Positions 55,749-64,000 of a stretch of 64,000 nt of DNA are shown in pieces. The notes beneath the pieces were generated by a model that saw only the letters and a program-made list of their open reading frames with translations, was not told the origin of the DNA and ran no database searches. This DNA is from Nocardia sp. NBC_00416 (GTDB lineage: Bacteria > Actinomycetota > Actinomycetes > Mycobacteriales > Mycobacteriaceae): positions 3,474,501 to 3,538,500 of the forward strand of contig NZ_CP107932.1 of NCBI RefSeq assembly GCF_036032445.1, in the 5' to 3' direction. A program made the position numbers and the translations under genes. Positions within the stretch are counted from its first letter, which is position 1; the number at the start of each line of letters is the position of its first letter.

Positions 55749-56414
55749 TTATCGGTCGTGGTCTGATTCGTGCCGGTAGATCCCGTATTCGTCGGCGGCC
55801 AGGAACGCGAACGGGTAGCAGCGGGTGCTCGGGTGGCCATCCCACAGGGTGATCGGATACTGGGCGGGGACATCGCACCACCAGGTCCCGTCGTCGAAGG
55901 CGATATCGAGGTGGTCCTCGCGCCTGGTCACCGCGTGTACCCGTTTGCCGTGGTCGAGTCGCTGCCCCGCCCGCAGCGTGTGTGCCGCAACGATGCCGGG
56001 TGGCTCGGTTGCCGATGTCGCGGTGGCGGTGAGGTCGAGGCGGAAGAGACCGGGTTCGTGCGGTCGCGCGGGAGTGAGGGCGGTGTCGGCGGTGGCGCGG
56101 ATATCGCTGGCGTAGCGGGTGATATCGAGACCGAGGTCGGGATCGTCGACCGGGTTGCCGTGACGGTCGCGGAACCCCGAGACGCCGAGCCCTCCGTAGG
56201 GTTCCCAGTCCAGAAACACGGTGACGATGGCAGGGTTACGGCGGCCGATCTCGGCGGCGATCAACTCCAGGACGCTCTCGGTGATGAGCTGTTCGCGTAC
56301 CGGTCCGAAGGGCAGCTCGAGCGCGGCGGCCAGCCGGGCCCGCGCCGCGTCGGCGGCGTCACCTACGGGCTGGGTTGTGTGGATGTTGGCTGGTGTGGGG
56401 TCGGGGTTGTTCAT
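55749..56414 (-). CDS. Hypothetical protein of the MoxR/VWA operon
   Basis: A 221-residue protein. An N-terminal helix (DAADAARARLAAALELPFGPV) is followed by a segment rich in aromatic and acidic residues (VTVFLDWEPYGGLGVSGFRD, DDGTWWCDVPAQYPITLWDG). No motif recognised. It is the last gene of a four-gene minus-strand run that starts with the MoxR gene. Start ATG 56414 follows 79 bp after the previous stop. Confidence 0.5.
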   Translation of the reverse strand: MNNPDPTPANIHTTQPVGDAADAARARLAAALELPFGPVREQLITESVLELIAAEIGRRNPAIVTVFLDWEPYGGLGVSGFRDRHGNPVDDPDLGLDITRYASDIRATADTALTPARPHEPGLFRLDLTATATSATEPPGIVAAHTLRAGQRLDHGKRVHAVTRREDHLDIAFDDGTWWCDVPAQYPITLWDGHPSTRCYPFAFLAADEYGIYRHESDHDR

Positions 56415-56493
56415 TGTTGTGCCTCTCTTTCGGATTGTCGGTGGCCCCCGGCATCGGACAGGGCCTGTTGCCGATGCCGGGGGCGGGTGGTTG

Positions 56494-56883
56494 TTACGGG
56501 TGGGCGTCGCCCCACAGGGCGGGCAGCCGCCCGCCGGTGGACAGGTGGGTGTCGAGGGCGGCCATGGTGTCGGCGGCCTCCCCCGCCGGGGTGACCGGCA
56601 GGAGCCGGGCCTCAAGGGGGGGGATGTGACCGGCGGCAGCGGCATCGGCACGCAGGTCGGTGAGATCGGCGAGTGCGGCGTCCACACGGTGGGCGCCGAG
56701 CTCCACCGGTTCGCTGGTGTCGGGGAGGTCGCCGTCGCGTAGGGCGGCGGCCATGGCCCCGAACCGGCGGGCGAGATCGGCGCGGTCGGCGGCCTCGTAC
56801 TGCTGCTGGTGCAGCACCTCGACGGCGTCGTCACGATCGGCATCCAGGTTTTCGGGGTTTTCGGGGGTGTTGGTGCTGGTCAT
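56494..56883 (-). CDS. Hypothetical protein of the MoxR/VWA operon, 129 aa
   Basis: Small acidic helical protein (VEVLHQQQYEAADRADLARR, LGAHRVDAALADLTDLRADA). No domain recognised. It lies between the VWA protein and another hypothetical gene, all on the minus strand; a structural role in the same complex is possible. Confidence 0.5.
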   Translation of the reverse strand: MTSTNTPENPENLDADRDDAVEVLHQQQYEAADRADLARRFGAMAAALRDGDLPDTSEPVELGAHRVDAALADLTDLRADAAAAGHIPPLEARLLPVTPAGEAADTMAALDTHLSTGGRLPALWGDAHP

Positions 56884-56996
56884 TCTGTTGCGCCTGTTCT
56901 GGTGAGTGCCATGCATTGGCTGGGGGATTCTGTTCGGCGAGTAGCCCTCCTCGGGGGCGCGGTGGGCGCGCCGCGCCCCCGGGAGACGGTGTGGGG

Positions 56997-58694
56997 TTAT
57001 GCGTTGCGTACGGCGGCGGTGGCGGCGCGGCCGATGGCGGCGGCTGTGGTGGTTGGGCGGGTGATCCGGTGCACGGTCGCCCCGTCCAGCGGGTTCGATA
57101 CGCCGTTGGCCGGGGAGAGCCACAGCACCGCGCACCCGGCCGCGCGTAGTGCGTCGAGGCGTTTCTGGGCGCGGTCGCGGTTTGCGCCGTCGTAGTCGCC
57201 GTCGGAGATGATCACCAGCAGCCGCGTCGCCCCGGGCCGGGACAGGCCGAGTGCGCCGTCGAGGGCGTCGATGGCGGTGTCGATGACGTGGTGCCAGTCC
57301 GGGCAGTCGAACTCGGTGACCCGTGTGGGCGCGGTGCCCGGGTAGGTGATCGGTTTGACCGAGGCCCCGAAGGTGACCGTGGCGGTTTCGGCGGGCATGG
57401 TGGCCAGTTCTGCCGCGCGGGCGATGATCCACGCGGCCGAGGCCACCGGCGCGGCGAATCTGTCCATCGAACCGGAAACATCGCAGGCGATCCCGACTCG
57501 CAACGGTGGCAGCGGAACGGTTTTGCGGGTCGTGCGGGTGAACGGCTCGGCGGTCGGGATCGCCCCGGCGGCGCGTTGGGCCTCACGCGCCAGCGCGCCA
57601 CGCATCCGCAACCGGCCCGGCGGCAACACCGAGGTCGTTCTCACGGCAGCGCGCTCGCGGGTGGCGGCGGTGTCGAGGGCGCGGGCCAGCACCCGCGCGG
57701 CGCCGTGTTCGTTCCGGCTAGGGGTGCGGGTGTTGTGGGTGCTGGTCGAGACACCGTGACCGGTACCGTCACCGAACACTCGTTGTGCTTGCGCGGTGGC
57801 GCGTTGGGCCGAACGGGTGGCGGCACGGCGCGCGTCGGCGGCGGCCTCGGCCGGGTCGACCGGAACCGGCTGCGCCGCCACCGCACTCGCCACGTTGGCG
57901 ACCGTGGCACCGATACCGGCGGACAGCACCGAGTTCGGTACCGGGTCGGCGTGCGGGTCCGGGCCGACGATATCGAGCCACCGCTGCCCGAGTTCGAGCA
58001 TCGTGTCGGTGTCGTCGTCAGCGACGGTGTGGGCCTCGCGCCAGATGGCCCGCAGTTTGTCGAGGTTGTCGGTGCCGAGGATGGACTCGATCGCTTGGGC
58101 GGCGGGTGCGGTTTCGGCCGGTTCGAGGATGCCGCCGTCGACCCGCCCGAGGATGAGGGCGGCATTGTGGGCGGCCGAATACGGGGTCGGTGGGATCGCG
58201 GTGGCGGCATCGGTGCCGCCGTTGTCACCGATCACGATCTCGGTCGCGCTGGCGCGGAGCCAGTGCCGGTCATCAAGGCGGCGGCGTATCTGGGCGGCCT
58301 CGATCCTGGACTCCTCCAACAGCAGGGCGGCCTCGACCACGGCCGGGTCGGCCACCGGCGGGGCCTCCCAGCGGGAATGTTGGGCGTGGGCGCACTCGTG
58401 CACGAACGCACCCCACGTGGCGGCGTAGCGGGCGCGGTCACTGTTGCGGTCCGGCCGGGCAGTGGCCGGGTCGATACCGAGGAGGGTGCCGTCGAGTTCG
58501 ATCGCGGCCCGGTGCGGCATGAACACCGCCGGGTGTCCGTGCGCCGCGCCCGGGGCGATGGTGACCACGAGGTCCTCGCGGTCGGCGATCGGCGGGGCCT
58601 CACTGGTGAGCGCGGCCGAGAGGGTGTCCCAGCCGTCGGTGGCGGGCGCGAGGGCAGGGGTGGTGGTCGGGTCGGCGATCAAATGTCCGGTCAT
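56997..58694 (-). CDS. VWA-domain protein with HExxH motif (CobT-like)
   Basis: A 565-residue protein. The N-terminal half contains HECAH (residues 99-103) in AFVHECAHAQHSRWE, a zinc-metallopeptidase-type motif with a candidate third ligand in EESRIEAAQ. The C-terminal domain is von Willebrand factor A with MIDAS DVSGSM (Asp405). VWA proteins of this kind work with MoxR-family AAA+ ATPases as metal-chelatase-like or chaperone complexes. The MoxR gene is 60 bp upstream on the same strand, so they probably form a complex. Confidence 0.8.
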   Translation of the reverse strand: MTGHLIADPTTTPALAPATDGWDTLSAALTSEAPPIADREDLVVTIAPGAAHGHPAVFMPHRAAIELDGTLLGIDPATARPDRNSDRARYAATWGAFVHECAHAQHSRWEAPPVADPAVVEAALLLEESRIEAAQIRRRLDDRHWLRASATEIVIGDNGGTDAATAIPPTPYSAAHNAALILGRVDGGILEPAETAPAAQAIESILGTDNLDKLRAIWREAHTVADDDTDTMLELGQRWLDIVGPDPHADPVPNSVLSAGIGATVANVASAVAAQPVPVDPAEAAADARRAATRSAQRATAQAQRVFGDGTGHGVSTSTHNTRTPSRNEHGAARVLARALDTAATRERAAVRTTSVLPPGRLRMRGALAREAQRAAGAIPTAEPFTRTTRKTVPLPPLRVGIACDVSGSMDRFAAPVASAAWIIARAAELATMPAETATVTFGASVKPITYPGTAPTRVTEFDCPDWHHVIDTAIDALDGALGLSRPGATRLLVIISDGDYDGANRDRAQKRLDALRAAGCAVLWLSPANGVSNPLDGATVHRITRPTTTAAAIGRAATAAVRNA

Positions 58695-58754
58695 TGCGGC
58701 GAGTTCCTTCCAGAGGTGGGGTGGGTCGGTGTGGGATGAGGGGCCGCGCGGCGG

Positions 58755-59933
58755 TCAGAGGCGGGGGCCCAGCGCCAGCGGGGTGAGGCGGGTGCCGAAC
58801 ACGGAGCGCACCACGTCGGCCACGATGGGTCGGTCGTCCTCGGGGGCGGCCCCGATCAAGTTGGCGGCGGCGGTGTCGATGTCGGTGGCGGCAGCGATTT
58901 TCTGGAAGGCCAGCAGCTCGCGCAGCTGGGGTGCCCACCCGATCTCGCCTTTTTCCTGGCGGGCGGCCAGGTTGCGCGCCACCTTCACGGCCCGTTTGTC
59001 GACTCCGAGCTGTCCGGCGAGGTCGTAGTCGGAGCCGACCTGCACCTGAAACGCGAACCGGCTCGCCAGCGCATCGGACAGGATCGCGCCGTGCACGCCG
59101 GGGTTGTGTCCGGCCACCACGAAGAAACCGGGCTCGGCTTTCACGACCTCGCCGCCGTGGGCTTTGATCACGATCTCGCGGCGGCCGTCCATCGCCGGGT
59201 ACACCACCGACAGCACCGTCGGCGGAATGAGGGTCGCGTCGTCGATGAACAGCACCCGGCCCTCACGCATCGCCCGGACCAGCGGCCCGTGCACGAAAAC
59301 AAAGGTGCCGTCCGGGTTCTGGGTGTACTCGCCCACGAAATCGGCGACCGTGGTGTCCCCGTCCCCCTGCACGGTCAACAGATCCCCGTAGGCGGCCTCG
59401 ATCAACGACGTTTTCCCGGTTCCGGGCGGCCCGTACAGCAGGACCGGGACCTCGGCGGTGCGCATGGTCTGCAATACGTCCACATCGGCGCGCCCGGCGA
59501 GCTGGCGCATGTGGTAGTCCTGCCCGTTCGGCCGCGCCACTGTGTTACCGCTACGCGCTGGTGTGACCGGTGCCGGGGTGGTGGCGGGTTTGCGTGCCGG
59601 GCGGGGGCGGGCCGGGGTCGGGGCGGCGGAGCTACTGGTGGCGGGGGCCGGTGTCGGGGAGGCAGCGGGGGCCGGGGTGGCAGCGGCGGCGGTCTGTGCG
59701 TTGGCGCGGTAGCGGCGTGGGGAGGCCGATGTGCGGTCGGCGTGTCCGGAGCCGGTCAGGGCCTCGAGTGCGTTTCCGACAGCCCCGGACGAACGCCCGA
59801 GGGTTTTCGCGATCTCGCGCGGCGACAGCTCACCGCCCGGATTGTTGGCCAGCGCACCGGCCACCATGCGCCGCAATTCACCATTGCCCAACCGAGCACC
59901 GGAAACGGGGGCCGGGGTCGCGTTGTTCGCCAT
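58755..59933 (-). CDS. MoxR-family AAA+ ATPase with N-terminal winged helix
   Basis: A 392-residue ATPase. Residues ~18-77 form a winged helix (ELRRMVAGALANNPGGELSP, SSGAVGNALEALTGSGHADR). After a Pro/Ala/Thr linker comes the AAA+ domain with Walker A LLYGPPGTGKTSLIEA (168-175) and Walker B VLFIDDATL (229-232), then the sensor region (VVAGHNPGVHGAILSDALAS). Fusion of the winged helix is unusual for MoxR and suggests DNA targeting. AGGAG precedes the ATG. It heads a probable operon with the VWA gene. Confidence 0.85.
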   Translation of the reverse strand: MANNATPAPVSGARLGNGELRRMVAGALANNPGGELSPREIAKTLGRSSGAVGNALEALTGSGHADRTSASPRRYRANAQTAAAATPAPAASPTPAPATSSSAAPTPARPRPARKPATTPAPVTPARSGNTVARPNGQDYHMRQLAGRADVDVLQTMRTAEVPVLLYGPPGTGKTSLIEAAYGDLLTVQGDGDTTVADFVGEYTQNPDGTFVFVHGPLVRAMREGRVLFIDDATLIPPTVLSVVYPAMDGRREIVIKAHGGEVVKAEPGFFVVAGHNPGVHGAILSDALASRFAFQVQVGSDYDLAGQLGVDKRAVKVARNLAARQEKGEIGWAPQLRELLAFQKIAAATDIDTAAANLIGAAPEDDRPIVADVVRSVFGTRLTPLALGPRL

Positions 59934-60683
59934 TTCATCTCCTGAAAGTTCAATCCCATTTCATGCACCACAGCGCGGATCGTGGCATACGTGTGGCGAG
60001 GCCACCAATAGGATTTGCGGAATTTCCCGGTGAATTCCGGGAACGGCTCGACGCTAGCTCGACCCACAGCGGGCTCACAACCCGAAAAGGCAGAAATAAT
60101 TACGGAATTTCGCCTCTATCGCGCGAATTCGGCCGCGCAAGACAGGAAAGAAATGCGCGCAGCGCCGGGGCCGGCTGTGCCCGTTCTTCAAACGACAAAT
60201 CCGATGAAAGCCGAACAGAAGAATGAGAAATGAAAAGGAATGAGGATACGAGGGAGGACGAGGGAGGACGACAGGTGACTGTCAGCACGAGGGCAGCCGG
60301 AAGGAGGCGGATACACGCACCGCAGAGCATGTCTATACAGCTTTGTGTATAGACAATCCCGGGTGACACCCAACCGGATATACTGCCCCCTACCTGCATT
60401 TTTGCCGGGGTACGGGGGGTCGATTTGATCACCTCACCGAATAGGGCACGGAACCTCACCGCCGAACAGTGCACGGATTATTTTTCATCGAGCCACCCCA
60501 CCCGATCGGCCCACCACCCCAAGCCTACAGCCGAATCATCACCGCAAAAAATTCTCCATTAATCTTATTTGCGACTTCACAGAATTCACAGCATGCCATT
60601 TCGAATATTCCACGACCCTACGAATTCAATCTACACAATAATCGATATTCACTGAATTCGGGATGGTCCGGGTTGACTGCCCT
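59934..60683. other. Intergenic region between ParA/BTAD gene and MoxR gene
   Basis: This 750-bp region is AT-rich around 60470-60660. It includes a perfect inverted repeat (60330-60355) and a GAGGGAGGAC direct repeat near 60250. It must hold the promoter of the MoxR operon. The short plus-strand frames (e.g. 60015-60233) have no RBS or family, and I call no gene. Confidence 0.5.
60330..60355. promoter_or_regulatory. Perfect inverted repeat, candidate operator
   Basis: TGTCTATACA and TGTATAGACA form perfect 10-bp arms around GCTTTG, a palindrome typical of a dimeric repressor site. It is about 400 bp upstream of the MoxR gene. The cognate regulator is unknown. Confidence 0.6.
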
Positions 60684-62501
60684 CTATTTCTTGGTGCGGC
60701 GGAGTTGTTCGAGTAGCTGCCGGGTTTCAGGGCTCGGGGTTTGGCCTATTTCGGCGAGTGTGCGGGTGAGGAGTGAGTAGGTGCGTGCGAGGGCGGCGTA
60801 TTCGCCGAGGCGGGCGTGCAGGCGGAGAATGTCTTGCCACACGGTTTCGTTGTAGGGGTCGCTTTCGGCGGTTGTCTCGAGCAGGCCCAGGGTGGCACGT
60901 GGGTCGTTTTCGGTGTTGCGGGTGGCCAGCCAGCTCAATGCGTTGAGGGCGCTGCGTCGTGCCGATTCGCGTAGCGCTTCTACCCAGGAATCGGTGAGGT
61001 CGCTGGCCAGTTCGCTGGTGGCCGGCTCCGCGATACGGCGGGCAGCGGCGGCCTGGTCGGAGTCGCTGTCGGCGCGACGGCGTTCGGCGACAGCGGCGTT
61101 GAAGTCCCAGTAGTCGACGCGGACCGACGTGTCGGACAGGCGGTAGTGCGTCCGGTCGTCGGTGAGCAGCCCGGTGATCTGTCCGCCGGTGGCGGTGCTG
61201 AGGGAGGTGCGTAGCCGACTCAGGGTGTTGGTGAGCGTGCTGGTGCCCCGCTCGGGTGGGCGTTCGCCCCACAGCATGTCGATCAACTGGGCCCGTGACA
61301 GCCCTTCCGGGTGCAGGGCGAGCACGGTCAGCAGCTCACGGATACGGGGCTGCAACTGTGCGGTGACCTCCACCGTCTCCGCAGTCCCCCGCGCACGCCA
61401 GAAGATCCGTGTCGGCCCGAAGACCCGCAATGTCAGGGCAGGAGCAGCCTCCAGTGGTACCGGAACCGGTGGGGAGTCCGCGGGCTCGATATCGAGGCCG
61501 GGCTCGGGTGCCGCGGCGAGTTCGTCCTCACCGGGGTGGCCGGCATCCTCGCGCTCGCGACCGAGGACTAGGTTGCGGGCCAGCGGCGGTGCAGTGTGTT
61601 CTGTGATCGCAGGCCCGGGTGTGGGGGGGTCCGGTGTGGCCGCTGGTGGCTGTTCGAGGCGATAGATCGTCGGAGGGGCGTTCTGGGGAAGGGTTCGGCC
61701 GTTGCGGCGTGTGGCGGCCCTGGTGGGCTGTTGTGCGGGCCGGTCGCGGTGGGTGGGGGTGCGCAGAAGGATGTTCAAGTCCGCAGCGATGTCTCGGGCT
61801 GGCGGGAGCAGGGGCGCGCGGCGGCGTGGTGCGCGGGTTCCGTGTAGCAGCGCTTCGGCGCGGGCGCGGCTGTTGGGCAGGGCACCCAGTAGCGGGATCC
61901 CCAGGGCAGTGGCGAACTCGCCGCGGGCATCGGCACCGATGAGCACGATCCCCGGCCGTCGGCTGTGGCGGGTGAGTACGCGGATGCGGTGGGCGGCCGA
62001 GTCGGAGTCCCAGTGATCGGCACGCACGACGACCAGGCAGGCATCGGCAGCAGCCAGAACCGGCTCTATATCCGAATCCGGCTCGGGGGCGCCGCAATCG
62101 GCGAACACGGTGGCCCCGAGGTTGCGCCAGCTCGGGGAGGGACCGGCCAATAGCTCGACGGTGAAAGCGGCGCGGCCGGGATCGCGGTGGGGTGGCGCGG
62201 CCAGCAGTGCCTGCCCGCCGGGCAGGAACTGCACGTGCCGGGCCAGGTTGTCCGGGGCGATCGGCGCACCGGTGGTGACGGTGCGGGCCAGGCTCGCCAG
62301 TCCGAGATATGGGTCGATGCCGGCCATGTCGGCGAGTTGTCCGCCTGCGGGGTCGGCTTCCACGATCAGAGCGGGTTCTGGGCCGGGCCAGGTGTGGGCG
62401 AGAGCGAGGGTGGTTGTGGTGGTCCCGGCGCGTGGACTCAGGCCCGCGACCGCGATCAGCAGTGGCGCCTGCGGGCCTGTGCGCGCGGGTGGGGCGTTCA
62501 T
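60684..62501 (-). CDS. ParA/MinD-like P-loop domain fused to BTAD activator domain
   Basis: A 605-residue protein. The N-terminal ~250 residues are MinD/ParA-like (LLIAVAGLSPRAGTTTTTLA, ALIVEADPAGGQLADMAG, ATVFADCGAPEPDSD, ACLVVVRADHWD), but the P-loop Lys of KGGxGKT is replaced: SPRAGTTTT has no Lys. A low-complexity linker precedes a SARP-type unit: an OmpR-like DNA-binding domain (ALTLRVFGPTRIFW ... SRLRTSLS) and a bacterial transcriptional activation domain (DYWDFNAAVAERRR ... YNETVWQDILRLHARLGEYA). It may couple element partitioning with transcription. The gene follows the next one by 22 bp. Confidence 0.75.
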   Translation of the reverse strand: MNAPPARTGPQAPLLIAVAGLSPRAGTTTTTLALAHTWPGPEPALIVEADPAGGQLADMAGIDPYLGLASLARTVTTGAPIAPDNLARHVQFLPGGQALLAAPPHRDPGRAAFTVELLAGPSPSWRNLGATVFADCGAPEPDSDIEPVLAAADACLVVVRADHWDSDSAAHRIRVLTRHSRRPGIVLIGADARGEFATALGIPLLGALPNSRARAEALLHGTRAPRRRAPLLPPARDIAADLNILLRTPTHRDRPAQQPTRAATRRNGRTLPQNAPPTIYRLEQPPAATPDPPTPGPAITEHTAPPLARNLVLGREREDAGHPGEDELAAAPEPGLDIEPADSPPVPVPLEAAPALTLRVFGPTRIFWRARGTAETVEVTAQLQPRIRELLTVLALHPEGLSRAQLIDMLWGERPPERGTSTLTNTLSRLRTSLSTATGGQITGLLTDDRTHYRLSDTSVRVDYWDFNAAVAERRRADSDSDQAAAARRIAEPATSELASDLTDSWVEALRESARRSALNALSWLATRNTENDPRATLGLLETTAESDPYNETVWQDILRLHARLGEYAALARTYSLLTRTLAEIGQTPSPETRQLLEQLRRTKK

Positions 62502-62523
62502 GCTGGCATGCCGGTGGCCGGGG

Positions 62524-63231
62524 TCATCCTTGCCTCTGGATGTTGCTGATCAGCAAGGCACCGCCCTCACCAGCGTGGGTGTTGACGACCTGGAGGTAGT
62601 CGATGCGCTGCCCGTCGGCGCGCAGTTCGACGATGTGCACGTTCGCGGTGGTCGCCGAGATCGGGGTGATCGCCACACAATGCGTGGTACCGACCGGGAT
62701 CGACACGATCCCCGCGGCAAGCCCGTCGAAGGCGATCCCGGACTCGGGAGCCACCAGCCGCATCGCGGCCCCGGCATCGCGGCTCAGATAGTAGGCGGCC
62801 TGGAACGTGGCGATCACGCCGGGCACCGTGGCCGGATCCCCGGCACGGTCGGTGACCACTGTGCCCGACAACCCGGTACACGCACCTTCCGGCGCGGGCG
62901 TCGCGCTCGGCGACGTCGTGGTAACCGCTTCCTCGCCCGTGTCACCGGAATCGACCGATAACGCCACCACACCGATCAGGATCGCGACGACAGCGGCCAG
63001 CACCGCCCAGCCCCCGGCAGGTAGCCGATTCCGCACTGTGGACCACCGTGACCGGTAGCCACCCGTGACGCCGGTGTCCGGAGTCCGCGGCAGCGCGACC
63101 AGCCAACGACTTTCCGGCAGTTCGGGGTCCGGGTCGGGCTCGGGCACAGCGCGCCGCGGGGAGGTGGACCGTGGCTCGTCCAACCATTCCCAGGCGTCGT
63201 CGTCATCGGGTGGTGGGTCGGGGTAGCTCAT
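62524..63231 (-). CDS. Single-pass membrane protein, VirB8/TcpC-like candidate
   Basis: A 235-residue protein: cytoplasmic Asp/Pro-rich N-terminus, one transmembrane helix (about 74-93, GGWAVLAAVVAILIGVVALS), then an extracytoplasmic domain of about 120 residues (FQAAYYLSRDAGAAMRLVAP, THCVAITPISATTANVHIVE). This build and the NTF2-like pattern resemble VirB8/TcpC-type T4SS components, but sequence similarity is too weak to be certain. Upstream of the ParA/BTAD gene in the same run. Confidence 0.55.
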   Translation of the reverse strand: MSYPDPPPDDDDAWEWLDEPRSTSPRRAVPEPDPDPELPESRWLVALPRTPDTGVTGGYRSRWSTVRNRLPAGGWAVLAAVVAILIGVVALSVDSGDTGEEAVTTTSPSATPAPEGACTGLSGTVVTDRAGDPATVPGVIATFQAAYYLSRDAGAAMRLVAPESGIAFDGLAAGIVSIPVGTTHCVAITPISATTANVHIVELRADGQRIDYLQVVNTHAGEGGALLISNIQRQG

Positions 63232-63340
63232 TCACCTCGCCTCGTCACGGGGTTGATCGCGGGCCGGAATGTGATGCTCCGGGGCCTGCCCGCACCCGGC
63301 AGGGGGAAGAGCGGCGGTGCGGGCAGGGTCCCCGGAGGGG

Positions 63341-64000
63341 TCAGTGGTGGCTCGTGTGCTCGACGCCCTCCTCCCTCGCCCGGTGGCCTTGAACGGGTGT
63401 GGTTGCCGGGCGGCTGGTGAGGGTGTCGGTGAGCCGGGCGAGGACATCGTTGATGGCCAGGCGTGCGGTGGAGCGGTGGTCAGCGTCGTACTCGCGCCAG
63501 CTCACCGTGGTGCCGCGCTGCCGGTAGGCGATGAGAGTGCGTCGGCCGGCGTGCACGGGCACGATCGGGTCGAGTTCACCGTGATACAGGTGCAAAGGCG
63601 TCGCCAGTGTGACGTGAGCGAGGGTCTCGAGCGCAAGCACGCGCCGCCACCAGGGGTCGTTCCAGGGATCGGGGCGCCGGCACCAATGCGCCAGAGGCTG
63701 CGGGAACCGTTGCAGCAGTTCAAGGCCGGTGAGGTGCTGGGCTTCGGCTGCGGCGGAGACTCCGTCGTCGGTGAGGACATGGCGCAGGGGAAGCTGGTCG
63801 TAGGCGCGGGCCAGCCCGATCAGCGCGGCCAACCCCAGTCCCGGGTCCGGGCCCTGGCTGATCACCGGGGCCAGGGCGGCGAGGTCGGAGGCGACGGCAC
63901 CGGCCGCGGTGCCACGCAGATCGACTTCGGGCGCGTACCAGGGGTGCAGTTCCCCGGCCGCTGCGGCGACTCGCCCGCCGTCGGCGTAGCCCCAGACCAC
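63341..64000 (-). CDS. Secreted lipase-like alpha/beta hydrolase, partial, nucleophile replaced
   Basis: The C-terminal 219 residues of a secretory-lipase-type (LIP family) alpha/beta hydrolase; the N-terminus is beyond the right edge. The nucleophile elbow reads VVWGYADGGRVAAAAGE, with Ala (codon GCC at 63985-63983) where the lipase Ser should be. The acid and base of the triad appear intact: Asp in YHGELDPIVPVHAG and His in YDADHRSTAR. It is therefore probably not an active lipase. It is the second such case on this ICE, after the cutinase-like protein at 51492-52907. Confidence 0.72.
   Translation of the reverse strand: MVWGYADGGRVAAAAGELHPWYAPEVDLRGTAAGAVASDLAALAPVISQGPDPGLGLAALIGLARAYDQLPLRHVLTDDGVSAAAEAQHLTGLELLQRFPQPLAHWCRRPDPWNDPWWRRVLALETLAHVTLATPLHLYHGELDPIVPVHAGRRTLIAYRQRGTTVSWREYDADHRSTARLAINDVLARLTDTLTSRPATTPVQGHRAREEGVEHTSHH

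Noticed and set aside
60100..60474. Small open frames in the 59.9-60.7 kb gap
   Set aside because: No ribosome binding sites, no conserved pattern, and they overlap the palindrome.

Overview
The window reads as the chromosome of a high-GC actinobacterium of the Nocardia/Rhodococcus/Mycobacterium lineage. The main reason is gene order: gatA, gatC, an ACT-domain gene, ligA, a MetE-like gene, mnmA and iscS follow one another as in mycobacterial genomes. Serine/threonine-kinase and NarL-type two-component genes, a KstR-like operator and very GC-rich codon use agree with this.

Layout. (1) About 1-20.6 kb is ordinary chromosome: an ABC ATPase, a membrane Ser/Thr kinase, a two-component pair, a cluster of two secreted phospholipase-A2-like proteins around a membrane alpha/beta hydrolase, an SRPBCC gene, then the conserved gatCA-ligA-mnmA-iscS block. 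(2) About 21.1-35.8 kb is a complete type I-E CRISPR-Cas locus. It has array 1 (64 repeats, 63 spacers, read on the minus strand), the genes cas3-cse1-cse2-cas7-cas5-cas6-cas1-cas2 on the minus strand, and array 2 (18 repeats, 17 spacers, read on the plus strand). Both leaders share an identical 16-nt block exactly 36 nt before the first repeat, so one Cas1-Cas2 machinery probably feeds both. (3) About 36.2 kb to the right edge is the left part of an integrative conjugative element (ICE). It starts with a tRNA 3'-end fragment, followed by a tyrosine integrase and excisionase-like gene, T4SS genes (VirB4-, VirB6- and pilin-like), an iteron-bearing divergent region, a DNA methyltransferase, a VirD4-like coupling protein, a replication-relaxation protein, a peptidoglycan hydrolase and a cutinase-like secreted protein. 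After these come a MoxR/VWA module and a ParA-like/BTAD fusion.

The most striking observation is in the 185-bp gap between cas3 and cse1. It contains a crRNA-like element on the strand opposite the cas genes: a perfect hairpin ending in the exact 7-nt 5' handle of the CRISPR repeat, a 21-nt spacer-like stretch, and a degenerate repeat that keeps the full stem. The guide portion matches the cse1 promoter/start region about 100 bp away at 14 of 17 positions. An AA-N PAM-like triplet lies beside the match, and two of the three mismatches fall at guide positions 6 and 12, the bases Cascade flips out of pairing. I infer a CRISPR-derived autorepressor of Cascade, similar in logic to the CreA/CreR-type RNAs known from other class 1 systems. 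The inference rests on sequence alone.

Other points: two alpha/beta-hydrolase-fold proteins on the ICE both have alanine where the nucleophile serine should be; the cas2 reading frame runs through the array-1 leader; a two-unit spacer block in array 1 is duplicated; and a winged-helix module is shared by the MoxR protein and a nearby regulator.
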